Source of the DNA: Vampirovibrio sp041737375
GTDB lineage: Bacteria; Cyanobacteriota; Vampirovibrionia; Vampirovibrionales; Vampirovibrionaceae
NCBI RefSeq assembly: GCF_041737375.1
Contig: NZ_JBGSRV010000003.1
Coordinates: forward strand, 124,001-188,000
Length of the DNA stretch: 64,000 bases
Reading direction: 5' to 3'
Shown here: positions 17,707 to 26,879 of the stretch, in pieces
Layout: every line of letters begins with the position of its first letter
How positions within the stretch are numbered: the stretch's first letter is position 1
Position numbers and translations under genes: made by a program
The notes under the pieces: generated by a model
Seen by the model: only the letters and a program-made list of their open reading frames with translations
What the model was told of the DNA's origin: nothing
The model's database searches: none

Positions 17707-17848
17707 CGTGGTATGAGTCCTTTTAAATTTTTTAAAGCTTAATTTTTGTCTCAAGCTCAAGCATTTTCAAGCTTTTTAATTGAATTCTTCCGTACTGGTG
17801 CAAAAAACGAAGATACTCGCCCATGCAATCTACAGCGCCAGTGATTCG

Positions 17849-18421
17849 TTATTGATCCATCCAGCGGTGCAGGGCCTGAAAAGTCTCACCGGCGGCATGA
17901 ACCACCGCATCGCCTTCTCCGTTTTGGGCCACGCTTTCATCCAGATAAGTTTTAAAGGCTTTCCACTGGCTCATGGTGTCTTTGCCATACCCTTCATAAA
18001 AAGCAAGACCCTGGCTTTCCAGGTTAAAATGCGCCCGTAAGCGTTTGGCGATAAATTGTGAACCGTGGGTAGAACCTTCCATCACATAAATGCAACCCAA
18101 AGCCTGAGCCATGGTTTCCGTAGGGGGTAAATCGGTGCATTCCGGCAACTGAGCCAGTGATTCCGGGGTGTGATCAAAAAACATCAAATCTTTTTGCAGC
18201 AACGGCAATTTAAATCGCTGGTGGTAAGCCAATGCGTCCATAATCTCGGGGTGCTGGCCAAATGCCCGTTCCAGCGGTTGATAAAAACCATAGAACTTTT
18301 CCAGAAGCTCAATATATTCCGCTTTGGAAAAATCCTCACTACCCAAACGGGTCAAGCGCTTGGCGTTTTCAATGGCCTCATGGTGGCAAGCGGTTTCGGT
18401 TTTCAGTAAGTCACTAATCAT
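17849..18421 (-). CDS. Biliverdin-producing heme oxygenase
   Basis: A 190-residue protein with the bacterial heme oxygenase fold. The proximal-His region is TACHHEAIENAKRL, and the distal helix region is YVMEGSTHGSQFIAKRL. The enzyme opens heme to biliverdin, CO and iron. In bacteria it serves iron recovery or supplies phytochrome chromophore; no phytochrome is in the window. The ATG at 18421 is the family-consistent start. Confidence 0.9.
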   Translation of the reverse strand: MISDLLKTETACHHEAIENAKRLTRLGSEDFSKAEYIELLEKFYGFYQPLERAFGQHPEIMDALAYHQRFKLPLLQKDLMFFDHTPESLAQLPECTDLPPTETMAQALGCIYVMEGSTHGSQFIAKRLRAHFNLESQGLAFYEGYGKDTMSQWKAFKTYLDESVAQNGEGDAVVHAAGETFQALHRWMDQ

Positions 18422-18492
18422 AGCGAATGACCCTCCGGCATATTGCAGATTCTAACGCCTTAACCATAGATCCATCCATGCACAGGGTCAAG

Positions 18493-19257
18493 CTAGCCCA
18501 AGGAATCCCCGGTGATATTTTCCAGCCCGTTTTCGCCCATTAGCAAGGTATCCGCAACGTGGGCCGCCAAACTCCCATTTTGGGTTAAAAACGTCCACCC
18601 ATCATCGGCCACTTTAACCTGGGTATCCCCCAAAGACAGCATGGGCATTAAGGTAAAACAAAGGCCGGGCACTAACAAAACCCGCTCCTCCAAATCAGCC
18701 GGGTCATTCGGCACCGCCGGGGCATCATGCAATTGCTTGCCAATACCAGCTCCTCCCAAGCCCTGAAGCACCGTTAAGCCAAAGGCTTGAGCGGTTTCTG
18801 GAACCACCCCCAACAGTTCATTTAATGTTTGCGCCTGCCGGGATTGCGCAATGGCGTTGGCTATTACTGTGGCTGAGCCTGCCAGTAATTTTTGAACCGC
18901 TTCGCTGGGCGTTTGGCCCACCCAAAACGAACGGGCCGCTTTGGCATAAATACGCCGATACTCGGCAGCCGTAGCGATACTGACCAAATCCCCTTCCTGA
19001 ATCAACCGCTCCCGAGAAGGCGGACCGTTTACAATTTCATCGTTCAGGGAAACACAAATGGCGTGATTAAAACCATTAAAACTTTTAAACGGGGCCGTTG
19101 ATCGATGGCGGGCCAAAAGCTGGTTGGCCAAGCGTTCCATGGAAATTAAAGAGGTTCCCGGCACGCAATGTTCGGTTAAAGCCTCCAGCACCGCGCGGGT
19201 TATTTTCCCAGCCTCTCGCAAAGCTCGCAAATCAGACTGATTTTTCAAAATACCCAT
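18493..19257 (-). CDS. Methionine aminopeptidase-like protein lacking all metal ligands (pseudoenzyme)
   Basis: The 254-residue protein aligns end to end with type I methionine aminopeptidase (LREAGKITRAVLEAL, NHAICVSLNDEIVNGPP, GDLVSIATAAEYRR, PGLCFTLMPML, DGWTFLTQNGSLAAH). Every catalytic position is changed. Against E. coli His79, Asp97, Asp108, His171, Glu204 and Glu235, this protein has Asn77, Ala95, Lys106, Ala170, Met204 and Ala235. It therefore cannot bind the two-metal centre in the known way. The frame is intact and full length with GGGAGG six bases before the ATG at 19257, so it is probably a maintained pseudoenzyme rather than decay. A catalytically competent map gene presumably exists elsewhere. 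Confidence 0.88.
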   Translation of the reverse strand: MGILKNQSDLRALREAGKITRAVLEALTEHCVPGTSLISMERLANQLLARHRSTAPFKSFNGFNHAICVSLNDEIVNGPPSRERLIQEGDLVSIATAAEYRRIYAKAARSFWVGQTPSEAVQKLLAGSATVIANAIAQSRQAQTLNELLGVVPETAQAFGLTVLQGLGGAGIGKQLHDAPAVPNDPADLEERVLLVPGLCFTLMPMLSLGDTQVKVADDGWTFLTQNGSLAAHVADTLLMGENGLENITGDSLG

Positions 19258-19684
19258 GCCCATCCTCCCACTTCACGCTGTTTTAAATGTTGGCTCCCTG
19301 TTCATTGTAAGCCAGTTTCTCTCAGGGCTTCAACGGAAAAGCGATCTCGAAAAAACGGATCATCCAGTGATGGTTCATTCCAACCCCTTTTTTAAAAAAT
19401 GGAAACCCAAAACAGCAAAAGCAGCAAAAACAGAATGAGGAATTCCGCGTTTACAGTTTATTTTTAATTTTTTTCAGTTAAAATTTAGCGAATGCAAATT
19501 AAGAAACAATCAACATGATTCAACCGTTTTAAAAATATTGGCTTTTTTATTTTGTATTCAAATGGGTAGAAAAAAAGCTGGCGAGAGAGAGATTTTTTTA
19601 AAACAGCGTGGTTACTATTGAAGCTTGACGTATTAGAAACACCCTCCCTTTCTGGATGATGCGTGGAATGATGGAGTCTTATCA
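19258..19684. other. AT-rich divergent intergenic region
   Basis: This 427-base gap between divergent genes becomes strongly AT-rich from 19440 to 19580. No coding frame or tRNA is seen. It should hold the promoter of the AT-hook gene, but no single -35/-10 pair stands out. Confidence 0.5.
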
Positions 19685-20233
19685 ATGCCTATTAAATTCG
19701 ATACTCTAGAGGAACTGAAAGCGTTTTATCACGCATTCAAAGTATCAGAAGAATCAGCTGATACGCTGGAAGCGCCAAAAAAGCGAGGTCGCAAACCCGG
19801 CGCTAAAAATATCACCGCTGCTCCCATAGCGGAAGAAACGCCAAAAAAACGGGGACGCAAACCCGGTACTCAAAATATCGCCGCTGCTCCCATAGCGGAA
19901 GAAACGCCCAAAAAACGGGGACGCAAACCCGGTACCAAAAATATCACCGCTGCTCCCATAGCGGAAGAAACACCCAAAAAACGGGGACGCAAACCCGGCG
20001 CTAAAAATATCGCCGCCGCTCAAACAACAGAGGTAACGCCCAAAAAACGAGGACGCAAGCCGAGTAGTGTGGTCAGTCAAAAAGCAGATTCCACCACCCT
20101 CAAAACCAAGCCTCAAAAAATGACTGCCAAAGCCGTTTCAGGTCGAAAGCCAGCCGCTCAAAAAACAAAAATAAAAGCAACGGCACCCAAGGGCAAACCT
20201 GGAAAAAAATCAGCGGTCCGCAAATCAAAATAA
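19685..20233 (+). CDS. AT-hook repeat DNA-binding protein
   Basis: A 182-residue, highly basic protein. After a 30-residue acidic/aromatic N-terminus come five AT-hooks with core RGRKP (about residues 34-38, 56-60, 78-82, 100-104 and 122-126) set in a 22-residue repeat ending in AAPIAEETP. A Lys/Ala/Pro-rich histone-H1-like tail follows. AT-hooks bind the minor groove of AT-rich DNA, so a nucleoid-architecture role is likely. The family is common in eukaryotes and scattered in bacteria. The gene stands alone with a terminator at 20286-20330. Confidence 0.85.
   Translation: MPIKFDTLEELKAFYHAFKVSEESADTLEAPKKRGRKPGAKNITAAPIAEETPKKRGRKPGTQNIAAAPIAEETPKKRGRKPGTKNITAAPIAEETPKKRGRKPGAKNIAAAQTTEVTPKKRGRKPSSVVSQKADSTTLKTKPQKMTAKAVSGRKPAAQKTKIKATAPKGKPGKKSAVRKSK
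19778..20062 (+). repeat. 66-bp in-frame tandem repeat encoding AT-hooks
   Basis: Four full 66-bp units and a partial fifth encode 22-residue repeats KKRGRKPG...EETP. Units 1-3 are almost identical at the DNA level; unit 4 has diverged (QTTEVTP). Copy number is likely variable. Confidence 0.9.
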
Positions 20234-20285
20234 GCGTTTTTTCAACCAACCCGTTTCATCAAAATCAACGCTCAAAAGTTGTTTT

Positions 20286-20330
20286 AAAGCCCCGAATGAT
20301 TTCGGGGCTTTTTGATTTCGGGGCTTTTTT
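20286..20330 (+). terminator. Rho-independent terminator with duplicated 3' arm
   Basis: AAAGCCCCGAA and TTTCGGGGCTTT form the stem, followed by T5. The right arm TTTCGGGGCTTTTTT is then repeated at 20316-20330, so the left arm could pair with either copy. It ends the AT-hook gene. Confidence 0.85.
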
Positions 20331-20340
20331 AAGCGTTTTT

Positions 20341-21207
20341 TTAATGGATTTGTAAATGCGGATGCGGTTGAGCCACTGCCAGCGGAAGGTTTATTGAAAA
20401 CTGATCCAGAACATTGCCCGTATCATCAATTACTTGAGCACTTAAGCAGTTTTCAAAATACTCAAATGCCATAAAGTGATGCCGGGAAGCCCGAATGAGA
20501 GAAGCGGGTTCTGCTTTTTTTCGAAATTCACGCAAGTCGGCCCCGCCGCCCCCGGAGACAATATAGGTGACCTCATTCACCGGCTCAAAGCGCTCATAAT
20601 CATGCTCGTGAGCGGACAGATAAAAAGCCGCGCCATGCTTTTCCAGCATGGGTTTTAAATGGCGCTTCAGCCGGGGTGTGGACCCATGAAAACCGGAAGA
20701 CATGACCGGGTGATGCCCGCACACAATTTTAATGGCCGAATCATCGCTTTTGGCAAAAGCCGTATTTAGCCATTTACGCTGGGTTTGTCGAAACCGGTTG
20801 GTATCCAGCATAAAAAAATGGAAGGGGCCAAATATGAAATCGTAATAAGTGTCGGGCATATTAAAAAAGCGCATGTTTTCCCGGCGGTTAGACATCCAGA
20901 AGGCAGGGTACCCCACCCCCAGCGGCCCTGAAATATCATGATTGCCCAACACCGGCTTAAAAATAACCTGCTGCTCCAGCAAGGGTTGATATAAAGCGGT
21001 AAAACGGGATTCTCCGTACTTGAGGGCATCTCCGTTGGGATAAATATTATCGCCCAGCAACAAAACCAAATGGAAAGGATGTTGCTGGTGATAGCGGGCC
21101 AACTGCTCGGCAATACGCTTCTGGGCAGGCAGGCCAGACCCTCCGTCTCCAAACACTACAAAGCGGAGCGGGGTAGCGGGTTCAAGTTCAGTCGTTGAAA
21201 AACTCAC
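20341..21207 (-). CDS. Metallophosphoesterase (purple acid phosphatase-like)
   Basis: A 288-residue calcineurin-like phosphoesterase. The five metal-binding blocks are present: FGDGG, GDNIYPNG, GNHD, GHHP and SAHEHDYER. The order and the GHxx...H-E-H-DYER end resemble tartrate-resistant/purple acid phosphatases. No signal peptide is visible from the GTG start at 21207, which has AGGAG six bases upstream, so it is probably cytoplasmic. The substrate is unknown. Confidence 0.9.
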   Translation of the reverse strand: MSFSTTELEPATPLRFVVFGDGGSGLPAQKRIAEQLARYHQQHPFHLVLLLGDNIYPNGDALKYGESRFTALYQPLLEQQVIFKPVLGNHDISGPLGVGYPAFWMSNRRENMRFFNMPDTYYDFIFGPFHFFMLDTNRFRQTQRKWLNTAFAKSDDSAIKIVCGHHPVMSSGFHGSTPRLKRHLKPMLEKHGAAFYLSAHEHDYERFEPVNEVTYIVSGGGGADLREFRKKAEPASLIRASRHHFMAFEYFENCLSAQVIDDTGNVLDQFSINLPLAVAQPHPHLQIH

Positions 21208-21395
21208 AATTGCTCCTGTAAGGCGATAGGAATAGCGGTTAAACTATGCAAGAGTAATACCCTACTGACCAGTTATTAAAAATCGTGATCGCCTTTCTCG
21301 TCAAACTTATTGTACCTGAACCGGAATCACGGCACCGGACTGAACGGCTTACTCTACTTTATTCTGTTGACGTTATTTGATAAGCGGTGTTTCCC

Positions 21396-22427
21396 ATGAC
21401 TCGAATTTTGCTCATCATCAATCCCAATGCTGGCCAAACCACAGTGGCCGAATTTGAAGAGGCATTGGCGGCGGAAATGACCCGCTTACAAGATATTGAC
21501 CCTGACAGGGGCGCCATTCAGATTGATAAACTGATTCCTGAATCCCCAGAGCAGATGCGAACCACTTTGCGCCAGCAATGCGCTCAAAACCTGGTGGATA
21601 TTTTGGGCGTGGTGGGGGGAGATGGCACCATTATGGAGGTGCTGCCGGTACTGGTAGAGTTTCCGGCGGTGAAACTGGCCCTGATCGCTTACGGCACAGG
21701 CAATCTGCTGGCGGTCAACCTGGGCATTCCCAAAGACTTCGCAGGGGCCATTGACACCCTGCTGACCGGCCGCCCCCGGCGCATTGACATGGCCCGGATT
21801 AACAATGACTACTTTGCGCTGCTTGCCGGGGTGGGCGCGGTGGCCGACATTATGGAAAGCACCCCCCGGGCGGATAAAAAGCGCTTTGGCATTTTAGCTT
21901 ATGTCATCAACGGCATTCGAACCGTTTGGTCCGCCCGCCGCAGCCGGTTTAAAATCACCACCGAAAATCGAACCTTCCGGGCCCGTGGCGTATCGGTGCT
22001 GGTATCAAACGCGGCCAGCTTTTTAGGCCCTTGTGTGCCTTTAACCCCGGATGCGGAACCCGATGATGGCCTGCTGGATGTTTGTATCATCCGCTCCCGC
22101 TCCAATCGGGATTATTTTTCCACCTTACTGGAAGCCATTTTACAACCGGCCTCAACCTTGATGGCCCGCAATATTGTTCACTTTAAAACCCGCAAACTAC
22201 GGATTGAGTCCACCAAAACGCTCAACGTGCAAGCCGACGGTAATATCATTGGCACCACCCCGGTGGACATTGAGATTATTTGCAACCGCTTGCAGGTGAT
22301 GGTTCCCCTGCAAGCGTTTGAGGGCCCTTCTCTCCCCAAAGAGGACTCCAAAACATCCTTGCTGGATACCTTGAAGTGTTATCTGGAAACCGCCCGCCAA
22401 ACGGCCCAGTCGGGGCTGACAGACTAA
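21396..22427 (+). CDS. Diacylglycerol/lipid kinase family protein (YegS/BmrU type)
   Basis: The DagK catalytic domain is visible: INPNAGQ near the N-terminus, VVGGDGTIMEVLPVL and AYGTGNLLAVNLGIP (nucleotide-binding GGDGT), and a C-terminal beta-sandwich ending with NVQADGN and TPVDIEI. Such enzymes phosphorylate diacylglycerol or related lipids at the membrane. The 343-residue length is slightly longer than usual. The ATG at 21396 is preferred over a GTG at 21387. It is followed 86 bases later by the PerM-like gene. Confidence 0.9.
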   Translation: MTRILLIINPNAGQTTVAEFEEALAAEMTRLQDIDPDRGAIQIDKLIPESPEQMRTTLRQQCAQNLVDILGVVGGDGTIMEVLPVLVEFPAVKLALIAYGTGNLLAVNLGIPKDFAGAIDTLLTGRPRRIDMARINNDYFALLAGVGAVADIMESTPRADKKRFGILAYVINGIRTVWSARRSRFKITTENRTFRARGVSVLVSNAASFLGPCVPLTPDAEPDDGLLDVCIIRSRSNRDYFSTLLEAILQPASTLMARNIVHFKTRKLRIESTKTLNVQADGNIIGTTPVDIEIICNRLQVMVPLQAFEGPSLPKEDSKTSLLDTLKCYLETARQTAQSGLTD

Positions 22428-22513
22428 AGCGGCATCCCCATGGCCGGGTTGTTTGTTTGCTAACTGTATTAAAATGAGAGTATCCAGCCCTAAAAAAGGA
22501 CAACAAGATCTCA

Positions 22514-23566
22514 ATGGAAAGCTTCAAACAGAAAACCGTTTGGCTGATTGGCTTAGTGCTGGTGCTATGGCTTTTGTATATGGCGCAAGAAGCCCTGGTG
22601 GTTATTTTTGTGGCCTTTATTTTCGCCAGCGCCCTGTTGCCGCTGGTAGAATGGCTGGATAGAAAACTGCCCCGCTGGCTGGCGGTGTTAATTCCTTATC
22701 TCATTCTGGTGGGCCTGTTTGTGGGCATTATTTTTCCGGTGGGGGCCATCACCTGGCAGCAGTTCAATCTGTTTATTAAAGATTTGCCTCATTATCTGGA
22801 CGGCATGAGAGACTGGGCCGGACAATGGACCTTTATGAGCAAGCGCTACCCCTTGCTCACCCGGTTCAGCCCGGATCTGCTCATTCAACAACTATCCAGC
22901 CAAAACACCCTGTTTTTATCAGGCTTTACCGGGGTCACCCGTCTGGTATCCCAGTTGGGGCTGGATTTCCTGAGCGCCCTGATTATCAGCCTGCTGTTGT
23001 TGATGGACCGGGAAAAAATAGAGGGCTATTTTCTGCAATTTCAGCCCAAAGAGCGACACGCTCGCATTCAGGCCCTGATGGATCACCTGATTCGCAGTAC
23101 CGGCGGCTTTGTATCGGGTCAACTAATGTTTATGGCCTCGTTTGGCCTGCTGATTACCCTGGGGCTTTATATCATTGGGGGGCCATTTCCGCCTTTCGCC
23201 GTTTTGCTGGGCGCGCTCAGTGGCCTATTAACGCTTATCCCTATTTTAGGGCCCAATATCGCCATGGCCGCGGCGCTGGTTATTGCCCTGTTTAGTCCGG
23301 TGGGCTGGGTGGGGGCACTGTGGGTGCTCGTTCTGTTTATTGCCGTACAAGCACTGGCCAACAATATTATTGGCCCGCTGATTATGGGCCGTGCGGTGGG
23401 CCTGCACCCACTGGCCATTTTGCTGTCCTTAATGATTGGCGGCTTTGTGTTTGGCCTACTGGGTCTGGTGCTGGCCATTCCCGTGGTAACTTGCCTGAAT
23501 ATCATTCTGGAAGAATGGTTCATTGCTCCTCAACACCGCGCCTCAAAGACCCTTTTAAACCACTAA
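22514..23566 (+). CDS. AI-2E/PerM-family transporter
   Basis: A 350-residue integral membrane protein with about eight transmembrane helices in the UPF0118/AI-2E pattern: an N-terminal pair, a long soluble loop (residues ~80-150), then a C-terminal bundle including LTLIPILGPNIAMAAAL, NNIIGPLIMGRAVGLHPL and GLLGLVLAIPV. Members include E. coli TqsA (AI-2 export) and Na+/H+ antiporters, so the substrate is uncertain. It may be cotranscribed with the lipid-kinase-like gene upstream. Confidence 0.92.
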   Translation: MESFKQKTVWLIGLVLVLWLLYMAQEALVVIFVAFIFASALLPLVEWLDRKLPRWLAVLIPYLILVGLFVGIIFPVGAITWQQFNLFIKDLPHYLDGMRDWAGQWTFMSKRYPLLTRFSPDLLIQQLSSQNTLFLSGFTGVTRLVSQLGLDFLSALIISLLLLMDREKIEGYFLQFQPKERHARIQALMDHLIRSTGGFVSGQLMFMASFGLLITLGLYIIGGPFPPFAVLLGALSGLLTLIPILGPNIAMAAALVIALFSPVGWVGALWVLVLFIAVQALANNIIGPLIMGRAVGLHPLAILLSLMIGGFVFGLLGLVLAIPVVTCLNIILEEWFIAPQHRASKTLLNH

Positions 23567-23654
23567 TTTGAACCACTAAAATCTGAACAACTAAAATCAT
23601 CGCCCCGTTTTTATACCAATAACCGCCACTCACTCATTGAAAGGTTGATTCATT

Positions 23655-24155
23655 ATGATTACAGCCAACAGTATCATCACGGAGTCGCTGGCCCCTGCCG
23701 TTACCATTACCGGCTTGGCCCTGCTGCTGAACGGTGTCAATGGACGGTTTTCCACCGCCGCCACCCGTGTTCGGGAACTCAACCGGGAACTTAGAACCTC
23801 CACCAGTCCTACCCGCATTGCCAATATTCGGCAGCAGGTGCCGCTTTTTATGCGCCGCATTCATATGATTCGCAACGCCGTGTTTGTCATGTTTGGGGCC
23901 TTGGGACTGATGGTGTTTTCGGCAGTCTCTATCGCCCTGTATCAGCTGCATTTTGTGAAATGGGAAATGGTCCCGGTGTGGTCCTTTTTAGGGGGCCTGT
24001 TGCTGATGCTGCTGGCCGTGATTATTGAAACCTATGAAACCACCCTCAATTTACGGACCCTGGCTTTGGATGTGGACAATGGACTGGAGCAAACCAGCTC
24101 AAAAACCGCAAGCAGCGCCCATCCCCCTTCGGAACCATTGCTGGTTAACGACTAA
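23655..24155 (+). CDS. DUF2721 membrane protein
   Basis: A 166-residue protein with the DUF2721 layout: an N-terminal hydrophobic segment (LAPAVTITGLALLLNGVNGR), a basic loop with RVRELNRELR, and two C-terminal transmembrane helices (FVMFGALGLMVFSAVSIAL, WSFLGGLLLMLLAVIIE). The family is common in cyanobacteria and proteobacteria and its function is unknown. Its end overlaps by 11 bases with the convergent protease gene. Confidence 0.82.
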   Translation: MITANSIITESLAPAVTITGLALLLNGVNGRFSTAATRVRELNRELRTSTSPTRIANIRQQVPLFMRRIHMIRNAVFVMFGALGLMVFSAVSIALYQLHFVKWEMVPVWSFLGGLLLMLLAVIIETYETTLNLRTLALDVDNGLEQTSSKTASSAHPPSEPLLVND

Positions 24156-24762
24156 TCACCAATTTATCCTGCTTGAAGGAAAGCTCCATTCCCCGGAAAA
24201 AACTCATGCCCAGCAGCCCCGATAGTTGCGGGGTGTCTCCCAAATCAGTAATCACCGCCTCTACATCATCCACCCGCATACCGCCCAAGGTTACGTGCTT
24301 GAGGGTGACCACCGGGGCGTTAAACGTGCCGTTGGCGGTCATGACCGGCAAGGTGGGTGTAGTGGCCACCACTTTGATACCCAGCTGCTCGGCCATTTGG
24401 GGGGTAATGACGGTGTAGCTGGCCCCGGTATCCACCAGAAAAGTGGCCATGTGCTTTCGGTTCACCACGGCAGGCACCACAAAGGTATTGTCGGTTTGAG
24501 GCAGCATGGTAACCTCCGCCCGACGACTGGGGTTTAACGATTTCTCCTGATCCGTGTCCTGAATTTTTCGCAGGCTTTCTTCAGCCATGCTAACAATAAG
24601 CGGGTTTTTGGAGGTGGAGGCCAGATTACCAAAAAATGCTTTGGCCTCCCGTAAGTCCTGACCACGACCGGGGTTGACATCAATAGCCGAACTCACGGCT
24701 GGCATGACCAAGCCCATTAAGCCAGCCAGCACAATTGTCAGAAACCGATTTCCGTTCATCAT
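24145..24762 (-). CDS. Secreted retropepsin-like aspartic protease
   Basis: A 205-residue protein with an N-terminal signal peptide (LTIVLAGLMGLVMPAVSSA) and a C-terminal pepsin-like fold carrying LVDTGASYTVI and GLLGMSFF. The single DTGA motif implies action as a homodimer. This matches the periplasmic TIGR02281-type family. The substrate is unknown. GAGGGAG precedes the ATG. Confidence 0.88.
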   Translation of the reverse strand: MMNGNRFLTIVLAGLMGLVMPAVSSAIDVNPGRGQDLREAKAFFGNLASTSKNPLIVSMAEESLRKIQDTDQEKSLNPSRRAEVTMLPQTDNTFVVPAVVNRKHMATFLVDTGASYTVITPQMAEQLGIKVVATTPTLPVMTANGTFNAPVVTLKHVTLGGMRVDDVEAVITDLGDTPQLSGLLGMSFFRGMELSFKQDKLVISR

Positions 24763-24973
24763 GCCACTCCCTCACTTCCCTGTCGGTTCCTAAAGCTCGG
24801 CCATACGAGGCCTTGCTTTATCCATCTTGCCGTGTTTCCAACCCGTGGCGCATCCTCTCTTTTTATGAGACGCGCCATTATTTATTTGTTCATTTAAAAA
24901 TAGATTTATATGTCTCAGTCTATCCGGTTTGCAACACCCCAGCGCATGTTGGCCCACTATTTCTCGACAAATA

Positions 24974-25002
24974 AAAACCCCGACCGCAAAGCCGGGGTTT
25001 TT
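24974..25002. terminator. Bidirectional rho-independent terminator
   Basis: AAAAACCCCG and CGGGGTTTTT flank a short loop, with A- and T-runs on both sides. It lies 30 bases beyond the stop of the tpsB-like gene on the minus strand. The rest of the 24763-25031 gap shows no gene. Confidence 0.85.
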
Positions 25003-25031
25003 AAAAAGGATCTGGTGCCGGTTAAAACCAA

Positions 25032-26879
25032 TTACCGGACCCGAGGGTGCAACAGATCAATCGTTTCCAGGGTGGGATCAGCGATATCCGATTGCAACTC
25101 ACTGGTTCGAATGACGCCCACGCTACGAACTCTGGGAACGTTGGCCTTGATGGGGGTCACTTTATCCGTGCGGCTTTTATAGTCATTGGAGAACAATTCG
25201 CTACGCACCCCAAAGTGAATACGGGCGGTGGGCTGATTGCCAAAAGGCTCTATGTCTTTGCGGTTTTGCAGACCGAAACCAACATCCACAAAGCCCTGAG
25301 CGTAATCGGTCAAGTGGGCTCTTACCCCAAAACCGGCGCTGAGCAAAGAGGTCGCGGTATCAGCATCGAAAAACTGACTGCTTTTATCACGCCAAACCTG
25401 GCCGTAATCCGCAAACAAGGCGCCCTGAATGCGCTCACCCATCCAGGCATTAATCTTGGACAGAAAAGGAATGGGATAACGCCATTCGGCGCCCACATTA
25501 TAGCCCTTATCGCCAATCATAACGCCCTGCGTGTAGCCCCGTACGCTGTTAATGCCGCCCAGCTGAAATTGCTCGATAGCGGGCAGGGAATCCGGGCTCC
25601 ATTGAGAATAGGCCCGCAGGATGAGCAAGTTGTTTTTGGGCAGCCGGGTCACACGGGTTAAGTAGTTTTCCAGTTTGAAAAAGCTGCTGTTAGCGCCCAG
25701 CCATTCTGGGGCCACCGTTGCTTGCACCCGAGAAAAGGAGCGACCAAAGCGATCGTAGTTATCGTAATTCAAGCCCAGCGCCATGGAGCGAATATCGTCG
25801 GTGCTGATGCGGTCGCCATCATAAAAGCTGCTGACTCGACGAGCGTTAAAGCCCAAATCGGTGGTCCAAACCCGCTCTTTACCCAAGGGTTGAGAAACCA
25901 GCAAGCCGTAGTTGTAGGCGTTGCCGATCAATTCACGCTGGTTGGGCAGCCTTAAATCCACATCCACGTGGCTAAAGCCGAACAACCCGCTAATTTCAGT
26001 GCCTTTACTGCCCACCGGCAAGGTGTAGGAGCTGGAGGCAATGGTAGAACCGGTAGAGCCGGTATAACGCAGGTCAAAGCGATCGCCGCGGCCCGTTACG
26101 TTGCGGTTGGCGAACTCAGCGCCCCAACGGTACAAGCCGATAAAAGGACGACCGGCGTTATCAGCGGTCAAGGCCAACTGAAAGGGCTGTTGCTCTTTTA
26201 CATCCAGACGAATTTTGGTTTCCCCGGTGCGCTCGCCCGGTAACAGGGTGGCTTTTAAGCGGTAGGGTTCCTGCCGGTTGATGCGAAGCAATTCTTTTTC
26301 CAGCGCCGGAATATTCAGAGGGTCCCCTGGATTTTCAGAAATGCGCTTTTCAATCACCTTGGCTTTGAAGTACTTGTTACCAGTCACTTCCATATCACCA
26401 ATCATGCCTTCCAGCACTTTAATGGTGATAGCGCCACGCTCCAGATCCTGAGGCGGAATGAAGGCCAGAGAGGTTAAATAGCCCCGCTTGCGATATTCCT
26501 CGTTAATATTTCCAACCAGAACCGCCAACTCTTCGGGGTTCAGTTCCCGGCCTTCGTAAGGAGAAACAATGCGACGCATTTCCTCGTTACTAACAATGGT
26601 GTTGCCTTCTACCTCTACCCGATCTACCCGGAAATTATCGCCGGAAACTTGCAGCACAGGAGGCTGGGATTCAACCCGAATACCTTCATCTTCAATTTTT
26701 TCTTGAATAGGGCTGGCCTGTTGGGTGGCAGAGGTTGGAAAATAGGACGGATCACTCTGGGGGTCAAACAAGGTACCCGGATTTGCCTGAGAAGGAAAAA
26801 CCTGGGCCTGTGCGAAGGAGGGAAACAACACCAGCAAACTGGACAGGAATATCAGCGAACGTTGCAAATCGGATCTCAT
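25032..26879 (-). CDS. Two-partner secretion transporter, ShlB/FhaC/HecB family (TpsB)
   Basis: An outer-membrane beta-barrel translocator of 615 residues. A signal peptide (LIFLSSLLVLFPSFAQA) is followed by two POTRA domains (FRVDRVEVEGNTIVS; ITIKVLEGMIGDMEV) and a 16-strand-type barrel with the conserved INSVRGYTQG and GDKGYNVGAEWRYPI segments (plug/L6 region). The start at 26879 places the signal peptide at the N-terminus; the frame is open further up to 27011. After the last strand (IHFGVRSELF) there is an unusual ~45-residue extension. It is divergent from the probable exoprotein gene at 27313. Confidence 0.92.
   Translation of the reverse strand: MRSDLQRSLIFLSSLLVLFPSFAQAQVFPSQANPGTLFDPQSDPSYFPTSATQQASPIQEKIEDEGIRVESQPPVLQVSGDNFRVDRVEVEGNTIVSNEEMRRIVSPYEGRELNPEELAVLVGNINEEYRKRGYLTSLAFIPPQDLERGAITIKVLEGMIGDMEVTGNKYFKAKVIEKRISENPGDPLNIPALEKELLRINRQEPYRLKATLLPGERTGETKIRLDVKEQQPFQLALTADNAGRPFIGLYRWGAEFANRNVTGRGDRFDLRYTGSTGSTIASSSYTLPVGSKGTEISGLFGFSHVDVDLRLPNQRELIGNAYNYGLLVSQPLGKERVWTTDLGFNARRVSSFYDGDRISTDDIRSMALGLNYDNYDRFGRSFSRVQATVAPEWLGANSSFFKLENYLTRVTRLPKNNLLILRAYSQWSPDSLPAIEQFQLGGINSVRGYTQGVMIGDKGYNVGAEWRYPIPFLSKINAWMGERIQGALFADYGQVWRDKSSQFFDADTATSLLSAGFGVRAHLTDYAQGFVDVGFGLQNRKDIEPFGNQPTARIHFGVRSELFSNDYKSRTDKVTPIKANVPRVRSVGVIRTSELQSDIADPTLETIDLLHPRVR

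Noticed and set aside
19778..20062. CRISPR-like repeat array
   Set aside because: The repeats are contiguous, in frame and encode AT-hooks; there are no spacers and no cas genes.
25047..25661. 204-codon plus-strand frame opposite the TpsB gene
   Set aside because: It is a shadow of the strongly supported outer-membrane transporter on the other strand.
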